A stretch of 64,000 nucleotides of DNA from Endomychus coccineus. Taxonomy: Eukaryota > Arthropoda > Insecta > Coleoptera > Endomychidae. The position numbers were made by a program, and so were the translations under genes. Positions 1-11,399 of the stretch are shown piece after piece; position 1 is the stretch's first letter, and each line of letters starts with the position of its first letter. Location: NCBI GenBank assembly GCA_958510875.1, contig OY294067.1, forward strand, positions 56,060,039-56,124,038, written 5' to 3'. Under the pieces are notes generated by a model. The model was not told the origin of the DNA. It saw nothing but the letters and a program-made list of their open reading frames with translations, and did not search any database.

Positions 1-2145
1 GTTTGTTGATATTTCATGTTTCAAAAATCAGTAAGTGGTAATGTTACCACTTCTACCAAGTCATCGATCGTTTGCAAAGTATTGTAACAATTGGTTGGTA
101 TAAAAACCATTTAAATATAATTAACAAGGAATATAATTGCGCAAACGCAAAATCTGAAATATGAAGCGTATTTCGGGAATAGTTCTAGTAAGAACACTAT
201 TCATTATCAAGAAGGTTCATAGGCAATGATTATTATTTATTATCCTTAAAGGTTTATTACATTACATTATGCTGCGACTATTTACACTACGGCAATTTTT
301 GTCTGGCAAGTAATTCAAGCAGTTAAAGTTTTAAGGGTATTTTTGCAAAAATTATACTGATACTGCAGTTTACTTGACATATTCCTTTTTTTAGTTTTGT
401 TGTCTTTTGGAAGTTGGTGGTCAAAATGTGATTCAAAATGTCAGCCCAACAAACTAGCTATGCTGCTGCATATAATCTTGTTTGGTAAAAAAATGAATAT
501 GGTCCAGAATCATATAAAGAAGATGTAATCCCGAGTTCATCAGTCCGAATGAAGAATAGAAGGTCCTCTACAACTTGACAATTTGTTGTGAATAATAACA
601 GCAATTTTGATTATCTTTTAAAAGATTACACCAAACATTGCCAGGCTTGCGTTGTGCTATTACGGCCAATGAACAATTTTTGACATCTCATAATTCCCGC
701 TGTGTAATTATAGAAAATGTCTCTTCTTTTCACCAAGACTGACATTTTAAAAAACACATGAAACTCAACTCTCGCAAAAATGAAAATGAAACTTTAGAGA
801 AAACTGTTAATTTGAAACAGTCTTCTTGTTTCTTTTAGAAGATAGTATCTTTTTACAGTTAGATGTCACTGAACTACAGGCAGGTGATTTGCAAATACAA
901 ACATTCAGAATGTTTCTAAGTAGTATAAGATAAGTCCCCCACCCACTTGGCTCAATCATATGTGTTCTGCGATCGCGAAGTAATGATCTGAGTAATAGAA
1001 GTTTAAACTCTAGATGAACTAAAGCTAAAACGTTTAGAAAACAAGTTTCGCTAGTTAAGAAACCTATTAAAGTGTACCTACTCATAAATTTTAATTTTTA
1101 TAAATTCTTAAACTCTCTGAACTGAATCGTTCAGGTTCATAGTTCACAAGTAGAGAATATAAATAGAACATTTATTTATAGAGATGCAGGATATTCAAAA
1201 AACGTTGATCGAAAACTTGAATGGTCTAGGAAATCAGCGTCCCCTTAAGAAGACATACCTCACTCCTAAAGAAATTAAGATTCTAAAGTACAAAGTCTCA
1301 TTTCGTTAAACAAGGCAAATAACAAGAACAGGTAACTTCCTGTGATACAGATAAACACATGTATGATAAGATTATAAATATATAAGGAGATAACAAATAA
1401 ATAAGGAAAAACACATTATTGATGAATATTATCAATTTAAAATTAAGAATATAACTCCAGATATCTGACAGAACAGTCTGAATTTTGAACCCTCAAAAAC
1501 AACTCACTTCAATAGTAAACAAAAATTAAATTTCTGAAGAAGGCGAAAGCCGAAACACGTCAAATAAGACAACACAAGACAGGCAAAGTTTACATGACAG
1601 TTTACAGCTGATACATTGACAGTCACATACTGTCCGTGACAGACCATTCCGTATCATAGATATCCCTGTCAATTCAAAAAAATTTCATGACAGTATAATT
1701 TTACGTCTTTCCAAGCCTTTAGCGGTTTCTATAATATAGAAATATTTTCATCAAGTATTGAAACTTGGAGAAAACATCGCGGCGGCGCAACCGACGATTC
1801 CTTCTATGGGAATTACCTGTTTCTTCGGGCGTAGCTTGCGAACAACAGCTAGTAGCTAACCAACAGCTATGTTTATCAGCTGAATGAGAAACCTATAAAA
1901 ATTTTTAATAAACCGAATCAAGGAACATATATCAACTAAATACACATCTAAACTATTCATAGGAGGATAGGACATATTGGAAATCAAAATTAAAACACTC
2001 CTAAAGATTACAGAAGGCATAGCTTTAAGTGATTCTGATTTCACGAAACAAAATAATCCATATGAAACAAACAATATTGCCAACGAATAAAAAACCTGAT
2101 GCAATAGTAAAAGTATGACCCTAGATTACACTACAGACATCCGAG
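1..2145. other. Unassigned AT-rich flank
   Basis: I see no supportable gene here. Short open frames exist (for example 807-1085 and 1856-2104 on the minus strand) but they resemble no family I know and lack convincing splice context. The only structured signal I trust is the hammerhead-like motif at 1530-1565. The stretch lies upstream of a decayed hAT transposase and may include its lost 5' part, but I could not align it. Confidence 0.5.
1530..1565 (+). ncRNA. Hammerhead-ribozyme-like motif, compact copy
   Basis: Read 5' to 3': ATTT (stem I), CTGAAGA (fits the hammerhead core CUGANGA), one extra A, GGC, a GAAA tetraloop, GCC (stem II), GAAA (fits core GAAA), then CACGT, then C, then AAAT, which pairs exactly with the first ATTT. 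The bases after GAAA can form a very short stem III ending in U, followed by C as the cleavage-site base (H17). The extra base between the CUGANGA box and stem II departs from the consensus and could weaken or abolish activity. The same layout recurs at 44969, 46079 and 54687. No flanking inverted repeat is evident at this copy. Confidence 0.5.
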
Positions 2146-3072
2146 TGGTTTTCTCTAGCCTTGGATGAGTCAACGGATGTGTCAGATATTGCTCAGGTGT
2201 GGATTTTTATTCGAGTAGATAAAAGGTATGAAGTGAATGAACTTCTTGATATTGATAGTATTCACGGCATTACTACTGGGGAAGATATTTGTAAGCGAGT
2301 TGAAAATGCCATTAATAAAATGAACCTTCGATGGAAAAACTTGAAATCTATTACTACTTACTAATGGAGGCAAAAACATGTGTGGTAAAAATAAAGAAGT
2401 GGTTAAGAGCAACCACTTCTTTATTTTTACAAAGGCTGTAGAAAATGATGGTGGTTCAAAACCATTAGTCTCACATTGTATCATTCATCTGAAGTTCTAA
2501 AACCAGTCATTTCAGTTATTAATTTTATCAGATCCACTGGGCTGAATCACCGACAATTCCACGAGTTTATTGAAGAGATTAGAGAAAATGACTTATTATA
2601 TCATACTGCCGTACGCTGGCTTAGTTGCGGAAAAGTCCTTCGGCGCTTTTTTGAACTTCGAAATTTTTTAGAATGAAAAGCATCGCCCTCTTACCGGATT
2701 ACAAAATAGCGAATGGCTGTGGAGTTTGCATTCTATGTCGATTTGACAAAACATATGAACGAACTGAATTTGAAATTGCAAGGAGTAAACCAGCTTCTCC
2801 CTGATTTATACACCAATATCAAATCGTTCCGGCAGAAAATTGTACTGTTTCAATCACAATTACGTAAAAAATGTTTCACACATTTTAAAACATGTGAAAT
2901 ATTCAGCCTGAGTCACTCCTGAGACTGAGTTTCCCGTCGATTTTGTTATAGAAGCTTTGAGTGCTTTGAAGATAAATTTTGATACTCGTTTCTCAGACAT
3001 TGACGTCATCGCGAATGAACACAAATTTAGGGGGTGGGTTGTGATAAATATCTTTCGGCTTTGGAACATCTA
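2146..3072 (+). pseudogene. Degenerate hAT-type transposase (GTF2IRD2/ZBED-like)
   Basis: The piece at 2146-2364 reads SLALDESTDVSDIAQ followed by a TTGEDI...INKMNLRWKNL segment, which is the start of the catalytic core shared by GTF2IRD2, SCAND3 and related hAT-derived proteins. It is followed, after frameshifts and stops, by 2476-2676 with VINFIRSTGLNHRQFHEF and TAVRWLSCGKVLRRFFELR, and by weaker pieces to about 3072 (ALSALKINFDTRFSDID). Order and spacing match one transposase, so this is one decayed gene rather than several small ones. No terminal repeats were identified. The nearby hAT element at 3576 belongs to a different, ZMYM-like group. Confidence 0.8.
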
Positions 3073-3567
3073 GGTTATGTTTATGTTTACTTTGTAGGCA
3101 GCCATAAACGGTTGTTCTGCGCATGACTAGATATGTGACTTGGCAGTAGGCTCATTCTATTTGCACTATTCCTCAGTTTCACTCACCTCACCTCGGTTGT
3201 CTGTACCATTCTATTTGCAATCAACTGTAGTGAGGAACGTGAGGAAGGAGTGCTCACCAGTTAAAATCACAGAACTACACCCACTAGAGAGTTGGAGCCC
3301 CGCAGTTGACCGTTTTATAGTAGTTTTAATACATGAAGTTTTGTATCTTAGCATAAAATTTGTAATGAACAATTAAATTATGCCGCGGGGTCATTTCTAA
3401 TCTTTTTCTTATAATATACTGCTGCCGACTAACATCTATGTCGATTTACATTTTGACAGCTATCTGAGGAGTGTATGTTCTATTCTGCAAACGATATCAG
3501 GCAAGGATTAGCTGAATTGAGTACACTCCCATCACCTCACATTGGTTGCAAATAGAACGCGCTTAGT
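3073..3567. other. Intergenic spacer between two hAT relics
   Basis: No gene seen. A related sequence occurs in inverted orientation near both ends (about 3208-3226, TTCTATTTGCAATCA, and 3542-3560, TGGTTGCAAATAGAAC), which may be the decayed ends of a small inverted-repeat element. Confidence 0.35.
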
Positions 3568-3575
3568 ATTGCAAT

Positions 3576-5630
3576 CAGTGGCGGCTCCTCGATGGAGGCT
3601 AAGGAGGCTCAGCCTCCTCACCAATTTATCTTGTAGATTATTCATTTTATTTCCTGTTTCTCTGATAATTTTTTCAACATTACAATTAATTCCTCGTTCT
3701 CAGTAATTATTTTTAATCTGGCAACAGTGCCCTGAGGCTAGACTCTGTATATATTTCAAACCTTAAACAGTAAACACCTGTTGCTCAACACAGTTGCCGT
3801 TTTTCCGACCAGTTCAATTGCTAAGTACCGTAGAACATAGATAAAATGGCAACACCCTCAGTAGGCTAGCCTGCCGCCAGCAAAGAATTCTCTCTTTAGC
3901 CGCCGGCCTTTCAGCTCACTGCTCAGTATGCTCGGTAGTATGGAATGTGACACATGCGTGTTGCGTCGGTGTTTGTTTTGTGACGCCACGCGAAGTAAGG
4001 TTAGATTAGAATTTGTCTATTAGGAAAATTATTGAAATTCAAAATGAGTGCGTGATTTTGTTGCTGACTTTTTAGAAAATCCATTTAGTGGATTAACATA
4101 TCACAAAAAAGTGTTTTATAAAAATAAACGTTCTTTACCGGATTTGAAAGGATTAGTTAGTGATGTCAGGTAAATATCAAAATCGATCGTTTAATACTAA
4201 CAATTATAAAATATATTTATGGTTAACGGGATCTGCGTAATGGCGGGACATTTGAACGATCTTGAAACAAAAATAAAATCGCCTCAGGCTATTTTCACCC
4301 ATTGTTACGCAGACAACATGAATTTGGTTTTAAGTATGTAATGCACGTAGTTCCATTAAGGAAGTTAGAACCAAACGAACTGAAGTTTTAAATAACATAG
4401 TAGAAAACAGAATTCCCTGTAATGCTCCAGCTCGATGGAATTTTACATCACGTGCAGTGTTTACCATCCATAAAAATAAAGACAAATTAATTGAAACATT
4501 TGATTTTATATTAAACAATGATGACTTTTCAACATATCAGGTTTCATTAAATGCTGCTGTTGATTTAAAATCTTATTTAGAAAATGAAGAATTTTTGTTT
4601 CTTCTAGATACTTTTGAATTAATATTTGAACAAACTGATCTTATTTTTCAAATTTTACAACATAAATTCACCGATATAATTTATTCAAGAGATCGTTTGA
4701 AACATCTCATTGTTAAAATTTCAAGTTTCTGTAATACAGAATTTCATATTAATATTTTATGTGAAAATTTTCCAACTGATGAGGATCCTCCTGCGAAAAG
4801 GAGGAAAACATAATTTGGTAGACAAGAAAATACATTATAAAAACAACTTTTCCATGAAATTTTAGATACTATTAAGAGGTCAAATTAAGATTCGATTTTC
4901 CGATTTACATGAATTGAAGTTTTTCGACTTGAGGAATAGAAGATTTTTCGAATCTTTTTCAAGAGAGTGTCGCAATAGACTTTTAGATAACTTAGTTCTA
5001 AAATATAAATTTTTTGACAAAATAGCACTGCACAATTAATTATGCGTTGTATACTCGAATAAAGATGTTTTAGGCCAGTACGACAGTCACGCCAACAAGT
5101 TTTACTCAGTTTTATACTACTTTGTTTGACAGTCACCATTCTTGTCACGTCGGCATTGGTGGAGAGATCATTTTCTACTCTCAAACGAATCAAAACTTAC
5201 ATGGAAATACAGTGGGCCAAAATCGTTTATACAATGTTAGTTTAATATCTATTGAAAAAGATTTAGTAAAACACTTAAAACATAATGATACATTTTATGA
5301 CAATATTATTGATAATTTTTCGAGAACTAAAGACTTTAGGATATAAAAAAGTTAATAAAATTAATTAAAAAAAATAAATATGAAAAATTCCGAAAAAAAG
5401 AAAATATATTAAGAATTTGAATAAAATAAAAAACAAATAACTAACAAAAAAAATGTTTTGCCAAGAGAAACTCTATACCTCCACGTTGTTGGGCAACAAT
5501 TAATTTTGTCACTGGAGTAGCCGGTACGGTCGCTGCGCAAAGGTTAAATTAATTGGCTGAATAGAGTATATTTTTACAAAAACATTTCATGTCCAGCCTC
5601 CTCTCTTAAAAAGTTCACGAGCCGCCACTG
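3576..5630 (+). mobile_element. hAT DNA transposon, copy 1, with 8-bp target duplication
   Basis: The termini are CAGTGGCGGCTC at 3576 and GAGCCGCCACTG ending at 5630, perfect 12-bp inverted repeats. They are flanked by ATTGCAAT on both sides (3568-3575 and 5631-5638), the 8-bp duplication typical of hAT insertion. Total length is 2055 bp. The interior carries plus-strand remnants of a TTF-zinc-finger/ZMYM1-like transposase ending in a hAT dimerization domain, broken by stops and frameshifts, so the element is non-autonomous now. A shorter relative with the same ends lies at 13838-15527 in the opposite orientation. Confidence 0.92.
4040..5346 (+). pseudogene. Broken ZMYM1-like hAT transposase inside copy 1
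   Basis: Recognisable pieces in order: a VADFLENPFSGLTYHKK segment (about 4050-4110) that precedes the TTF zinc finger in this family; SPQAIFTHCYADNMNLVLS (about 4280-4335), a conserved hAT core segment; an open frame at 4457-4813 covering the helical middle region and ending in DPPAKRRKT; and the C-terminal dimerization region, VERSFSTLKRIKTYM (about 5157-5205, frameshifted), then NRLYNVSLISIEKDL up to a stop at 5346. Multiple stops and frame changes separate the pieces, so no functional protein is expected. Confidence 0.8.
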
Positions 5631-5638
5631 ATTGCAAT

Positions 5639-6069
5639 GTATGATGAGATACTGTGAAGTTTACATGTTCTAATAAAAATATAACTTTCTATCTGTATAT
5701 CTTGGAAATTCCAAATCCAATACCTCTATTCTTATCTATATTATGACATTATTATGATTAAATTCTTTATCGTCTATTATTAGATTTATCAACACGGTAT
5801 AGGATAACTGTAAACATTTGGTTCTTTATGATTTATTGATAAGGTAACAATGGTGACAATTCATAACCAAAATAATTGGTCACAATCAAAATTCAAAATT
5901 GTTAGTTTGAATAACTAAATGAGTTTGCAGCAAATTGTAAGCCAAAAATAATGAATGTAAAATGCATTTGACAAATAAATATTGGTAATGTTCTAAAAGC
6001 TCATGAATCTTGCTGAATTCTACTGATCATTCATGGAGGAAGAGAATGTAAATGAATATAGACACTTAC
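5639..6069. other. Probable ALIX intron, no gene seen
   Basis: AT-rich sequence between the right target duplication of the hAT element and the donor site of the ALIX exon. No coding or repeat signal that I can name. Confidence 0.4.
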
Positions 6070-6194
6070 CAGTGGAAGCCAGTCTCTTTCCCAAAGAGGC
6101 TTCAAATTCTCACGCTGGAAGACTTTCATAGCTTCATTGTATAAGTCTTCACAAGATGATGCAAGTTTAGCTATTACCGCATCTTTCATGTTAT
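6070..6194 (-). CDS. ALiX: Single exon of ALIX / PDCD6IP (Bro1 domain)
   Basis: On the minus strand a 125-nt exon is bounded by an acceptor (ttctag before 6194) and a good donor (gtaagtg after 6070). It encodes 41 residues beginning NMKDAVIAKLASSCEDLY and ending in LWERDWLPL, which I recognise as the part of the Bro1 domain of ALIX/PDCD6IP normally followed by the conserved AGKQA segment. ALIX is a cytosolic ESCRT-associated adaptor acting in multivesicular-body sorting, membrane abscission and apoptosis signalling. No neighbouring ALIX exon is visible. The upstream exon may lie in or beyond the assembly gap at 6236-6435, and downstream exons would lie left of the window. The exon frame is intact, but an isolated pseudogene exon cannot be excluded. 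Confidence 0.75.
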
Positions 6195-6235
6195 CTAGAA
6201 TTAACATTCAAAATTTATTAAATTGTAATTCTAGA

Positions 6236-6435
6236 NNNNNNNNNNNNNNNNNNNNNNNNNNNNNNNNNNNNNNNNNNNNNNNNNNNNNNNNNNNNNNNNN
6301 NNNNNNNNNNNNNNNNNNNNNNNNNNNNNNNNNNNNNNNNNNNNNNNNNNNNNNNNNNNNNNNNNNNNNNNNNNNNNNNNNNNNNNNNNNNNNNNNNNNN
6401 NNNNNNNNNNNNNNNNNNNNNNNNNNNNNNNNNNN
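6236..6435. other. Assembly gap (200 N)
   Basis: A run of exactly 200 unknown bases, 41 bp upstream of the ALIX exon. The round number suggests a placeholder of unknown true length, so neighbouring exons could be missing here. Confidence 0.99.
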
Positions 6436-7010
6436 GGTTCGAATAAATTACATTCAACAGATTATTGGGCAATTGTCTAGAATATTATGTCCCATGCTAC
6501 ACAAATTTTGACTATACAAACGAGTTCTAAACACTCGTCTAGCAATCCATTTCCAACTATCTTAAATTGTGCAAATTGGTCCTCACAATTTAAATATTTT
6601 AATTTATTTTTTCACGGTATTGACGACACTGATACACACGAACATTGTTACAATAATACACCGTTAATCTCGAATTCGCACAGATGGCTTTCATTCAACT
6701 GAAAGGGATGGCACATTTCTTCTAAAATAGATAATAACCACTGTCCTGTCCTGTTAACTACAATTATTGTTTTTATCGATTTTGGAACGGCTGTAATTTT
6801 TTCTCTAAAAAATATTTATTAACGGCAAGGTGTAGCAATGTTTATGTGTGAAGTATTTGTGTAACAATGATTCTGATTCTGATATGAGCATCAATTTGCA
6901 AAATATAACACAGTTCAAAATGGATAGATGAGAACGTAGTCAAAATGTATCTTAGATACCTTTGGAACGGAAGTTGCGTAAGCAGCTTCCGTTCTGAGGT
7001 GCAGCTAAGC
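6436..7010. other. Unassigned region right of gap
   Basis: No gene or repeat recognised. An open frame at 6487-6702 matches nothing I know. An inverted pair, TTTGGAACGGAAG (6959-6971) and CTTCCGTTCTGA (6986-6997), sits just left of the MITE. Confidence 0.35.
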
Positions 7011-7018
7011 TAGACCAC

Positions 7019-7287
7019 CAAAGAGTTCTATAAATAGAGTAGACAAGTAGTGTGTTAAGCATAGGAAAGCGCTGGTAACTAGTCGAACATTCTGTCCTTC
7101 TCGCACATGTTAGTGCGCTCTCACTCGCAAGGTCTCCCCTTCTATCACAAAGAGTATGAGAATACAAGAATAAGTATTACGCGCGCACATCGTGCGAGTG
7201 AGAGCGCAGTACATGTGCGAGAAGGATAGAATGTCCGTTAACATACAAGTGAAAGGCCTAGTTGTCTACTCTATATAGAACTCTTTG
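7019..7287. mobile_element. MITE, copy 1 (CAAAGAGTTC ends), 8-bp target duplication
   Basis: The termini CAAAGAGTTCTATA and TATAGAACTCTTTG are inverted, and the element is flanked by TAGACCAC on both sides (7011-7018 and 7288-7295). Length is 269 bp. The interior holds a GC-richer inverted core in which GTGCGAGAAGGA motifs face TCCTTCTCGCACATG. No coding capacity. The 8-bp duplication fits a hAT- or P-type mobilising transposase. A second copy with its own 8-bp duplication lies at 38259-38541. Confidence 0.92.
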
Positions 7288-7295
7288 TAGACCAC

Positions 7296-8120
7296 AGAGC
7301 TAACCTAAGTAACATTTTAAATCTCTATTTTTATATACATATCTTAGTATATGATCTTCATATTTTATTTGGAAAATGTAAACAATAATTTATACATGCA
7401 ATAAATATTCTCTGAGACACTGAAGGGCATAGATTAAGAAACCATACAGTATGGAGGTCACAAAAGAGCATATATTACGAAACCAATAGTGTGGAGATTA
7501 TAGAATTTATGTTGTGTATATACAGGTTGCTTGTGAGATGCATATTCTTGTCCGAGGTGTCATGGCGGAACTATCGTGGTGGGTGTATGTTAAAAGAGCA
7601 ATTGTAATGGTGGAAGTGTCATGGCGGATCTGTCATGGTGGATCTATGAACTATGTGCGCGGCATCTATGAATGAACTGTCAAGATGGAACTGTCACTTG
7701 TCAATCGGTTTCTGGCTAACTATAACGCCATCTATCTATCATAGTGGTAGCCATTATATGAGGTGTCAGGTGGTCAATCAATGAACTGTCAACCAATCAA
7801 AATAGAGTAGTGTAGGAATTAAACCACATACGAGACCGAAAGAGAAGTTGAATAAAGTTGCACTAGAAGTAACGATTTCTGACTCATGCACATTAAAGAA
7901 CTTTGGAATTTGAAGGATATACTGTAGGGGTTGATATTCAGAGCTTTCTACTCATCAATGATCCCACTACATCGACCTGCGATCATAGTTCACGAACTAT
8001 GATCATTGATCGATGACGTCACTTCCGTTTCAATGAAGTGTCAATCACTTGAATAATGAAACATACTTTATTAACGCAAGCACATTTCATAGTTAACTTT
8101 GTTTTTCATTTTTAAAATAA
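7296..8120. repeat. Spacer with clustered GTCATGGCGGA-type short repeats
   Basis: Variants of the motif GTCATGGCGGA (also GTCATGGTGGA, GTAATGGTGGA, ATCGTGGTGGG) recur between about 7557 and 7650, and TGAACTGTCAA recurs around 7675-7795. A perfect 11-bp inverted repeat with a 2-nt spacer, GATCATAGTTC / GAACTATGATC, lies at about 7984-8007. No coding sequence recognised. Confidence 0.45.
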
Positions 8121-9689
8121 TAGGAAAAATTAATTATTTTACATCAATATATTGACATTATCATTTACTAATTCATGAGCTTTATTTTCGTGAGAGATGA
8201 CACGTTCTATTAATGACTCGATGTTGATGTCAGCAATCAATTGTTCATCTCCATCGTCTTCTTCGGCGCGTATACGATTTCCTCTTGCATACCATTCCCA
8301 ATCGGTACGGAAATTCTGTTTCACTTAGTTACCAACATCGACAGCATAAGATATGTTCGACTATTTGCGGATTAATCGCATTCTTCGATTTTGACATTTT
8401 CTGTCAGCATCACGCCAACCATCCTCCTGTCGACGCATTAGATACCATTCAGGTCTCATGTCATTCGATGTTCGGTACAGCCCTGAAATTGAAGAAAAAT
8501 ATTATAATATAAATTTTATTACAAAAACAAGGTAATCATCTTTTCCACAAATTTATCGGAGGTGGAACAATATTTGGTGCAATATTATTCCGTAAGGTGA
8601 TAACGTTCATTTGAATTTGTTGAGACAATCATTGAGATTGTTCTTTCGTTCAATATTGATGTTCCTCAGCAGTTTCAGCTTTTAGAAGTTCATTTCCTGC
8701 TTGACGTTCACGTTGCTCAGCTCTTTGACGCTCTTCCCCAGCTTGAATAGAATGGAATAGAATAGAATTCTTTCACGGTCAACACTAAAGATCTCAACTC
8801 TTCTATTGATTGTATCAATTGGTTATTCTTTGTTTTCGACAGTTCCACATAATGTTGTCCATAAAATTTCTTCATAATAAATTTCATTAACGAAAAGAGT
8901 TCACGTAACTCGATAACTTTTTGGGTGTTCACATTTGCTTCAACAATAATTCGAAATCAATAGCATCTAGCTTGGCTCCCCGAACAAATCCCGAAACCTC
9001 GACTGTGAATCATCGTACGAGTCAGATTTAAAAAATGCAAAATACGATAAAAAAATAGATTCCGACTTGATAAAACTTTTGTTCGTTTCGTTCGTCGCAT
9101 TATATTATAAGACAAAGAATAAATCGATAACTTATTCACCATTCGCTCCCAAGTTATGTGTACGTGCCAGAGGCTCCATGCGTCGCCCCATCGGCGTTGT
9201 CTATCATACCCTAGATACGCCACTGCGTCCATCCAGAGTACAAACTTTTAGTAATAACCACCCTTCAATGATGTTGTTTCTGTATGTTTTGGAAAAAACA
9301 TCATTAGATATTAAAACGAACCTGACATCCTTTCATTATTTCAGTCATAACCATGTTGATTGTTTGAGTTAGTCCGGAGTACAACAGCGACTTTTTCGAA
9401 GAGTTGATGGATGGTGTACTTCGACAACCGATCAAAGCAAAAAGCTGATTAATTTTCAGGTTTGGTTCGATAACATACATTTATAGTGAGAATTGATATA
9501 TAAATGAATATATGAATATAATATTCATCTATTTAATGTCTACTAGGACAATCTCTGCGCAAATAATCAGCACTCTACCACAAGAAAAAAGTATTTATGA
9601 TCTTTTGAGTTATTCGAAATATTGTCATTGCGGCCTTGTCTTTGTCTCGGTCTTTGTTGTATTATAAATTGTAAGATTACGTTCCTGAA
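8121..9689 (-). other. Unrecognised decayed coding sequence, minus strand
   Basis: Two minus-strand open frames (8139-8324 and 8717-8932) and an acceptor-like site near 8485 followed by a readable segment with RPEWYLMRRQEDGWRDADRK suggest a real former protein rich in charged residues (RGNRIRAEEDDGDEQ). I do not recognise the family. Breaks between the pieces make it likely to be a transposon-derived relic. The remainder (9233-9689) shows nothing I can name. Confidence 0.3.
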
Positions 9690-10490
9690 CAGTGTGTTGA
9701 AATGTTGCAATATGTTCATTTAGACTTGTTTTATGAACACCGAAATTTTCAGTATTATTATTCTGAATTGTTTTAGGCGCAACAAAATTACTTTAAGCGC
9801 AAACCTGCGTATTGTTGTAAACTTTATTTCTTTTAAAACCAGACAAAACATTTAAATCGGTTATATTTGCCGCTTCCACAGTTGGAGTGATATTTGTGTC
9901 GTCTATTGCGCCAACGATAATAGAAATTTTATCGTTGTTAGTAAACTTTAAGCCGACGTTAGCAATTTTACATAAATGTTTGAAATAAAATGGATATAAG
10001 TTGTCTCCAATACTAAGTATTTTAATAAATCAAACAAACGTGCTTTTTAACAGAACCTTGATCCCATGAATATTGTGACCAACCTATTTCGTTTTTGACA
10101 ATGTTAATATACCAGATCTGAGCTATACCACCTAATTTATTCAGTGCTTAAAATATTACAGATATTTCATTCCACTTGTAAGTTACGTATAAATGATCAA
10201 CTATTTCTAGCCATTTATAAACATGATATGTGGATAAAATTCTGGGACTTCGGATACATTTGATACGAAATTATATAACGAAATCATATAACTATCACTT
10301 ACCCCGGCTGAACTATTTATTTTGGATATAGGAGATGTATACGAAATTTTTTTGCATCCATTTGAATTATGTATATATCGAGAATTATTATCATCACTAG
10401 AAAATAAAGACGAAATACTTGAAACTTGAGTTTGAACTAGGGGATCTGTTCCTCTTCCTATGATGCCTTTTCTTTGTTGATGTACGTGGC
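9690..10490 (-). pseudogene. Degenerate Ty3/gypsy-like gag relic
   Basis: Minus strand. A start-like MPRTSTKKRHHRKRNRS lies at about 10489. It is followed by a frameshifted segment with WLEIVDHLYVTYKWNE and LNKLGGIAQIWY, resembling the central Gag region in which a conserved aromatic pair surrounds an A-x-x-W-Y motif. Next comes KISIIVGAIDDTNITPTVEA, resembling the later Gag segment read as VxGIxD in gypsy-type elements. Many stops. Assignment rests on pattern memory only. Confidence 0.45.
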
Positions 10491-11399
10491 ATTGTATGTT
10501 CTCTTAAGCACTTCTGATGTTAGATTGATGTACTCCACTCACAATCACTTTTTGAATAGTTTATTGGTGATACAGTTTTAAAAGCATATAGAATATATTA
10601 TAGAGTAATAACGTATTGAAAGTCGCCTATCATGTAGTTCCCCGACTACAGTTCGAGAAGAGATGATATACCCACAGGCATGCGTATCACCATTCCCACA
10701 CTCTCGATAATAGAGAACGCGATACACTTGGACTGCTTCGGGAGGAGTAGCTAGGGCGTTGGTACGGATGGTTTATAACACTAAGTTAGTAAGAAAATTT
10801 GAAATATTCGTTCTATCGCTTATACAAAACGTTTATAGATATTCTAAATACAAATACGCCCACATAAGCATTTCGGCTCCTTTCAATTTGCTTACATTTT
10901 TAATACGATACAGGGCACTTGAGACCCCAGCCCATTAATTTATAATTTATAACGCTAAACAAACAGAATAGTCACCAAAGTAAAATCTTATAAAAAAATA
11001 ACAGTCTAAACTATACTATAAATTTTACACTTAATAAAACAATTTTACACTATATCCTCTGCCACCGACACGGTAATTGCCTTGCTTTCACCAAATTTTT
11101 AGACCAAATGTATGGATGGCCACGGTCTTAGAGTACTGCCGCGTGCATTCAAAAACACGACTTTTTCGATTTTCGTTCAAAATTATCAAAACCATATTTT
11201 ATTTTCAACATTTCTTTCTACCATAAAAACTGACTGATCTTTCTTTTTGGCAACTCGGTGATTCCCCGTTTTATTGGAAATTAACAGTTTTAGCGATCCC
11301 ACGCCACGTTTCTGATTCAGCCGCTTGTCTCTGTTACGTTTGCATTTTTGTTTTGAGTTTGCATTGCTGTTATTTAAAATCTTAATTAGTTCGCGAAAA
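10491..11399. other. Unassigned
   Basis: AT-rich, with a GC-richer island at about 10640-10760. No gene, terminal repeats or duplication found. Confidence 0.35.

Noticed and set aside
3140..3376. 78-codon open frame next to the hAT element
   Set aside because: No family resemblance and no splice context; considered chance.
6137..6511. Open frames running across the N gap
   Set aside because: They are produced by translating unknown bases and carry no information.
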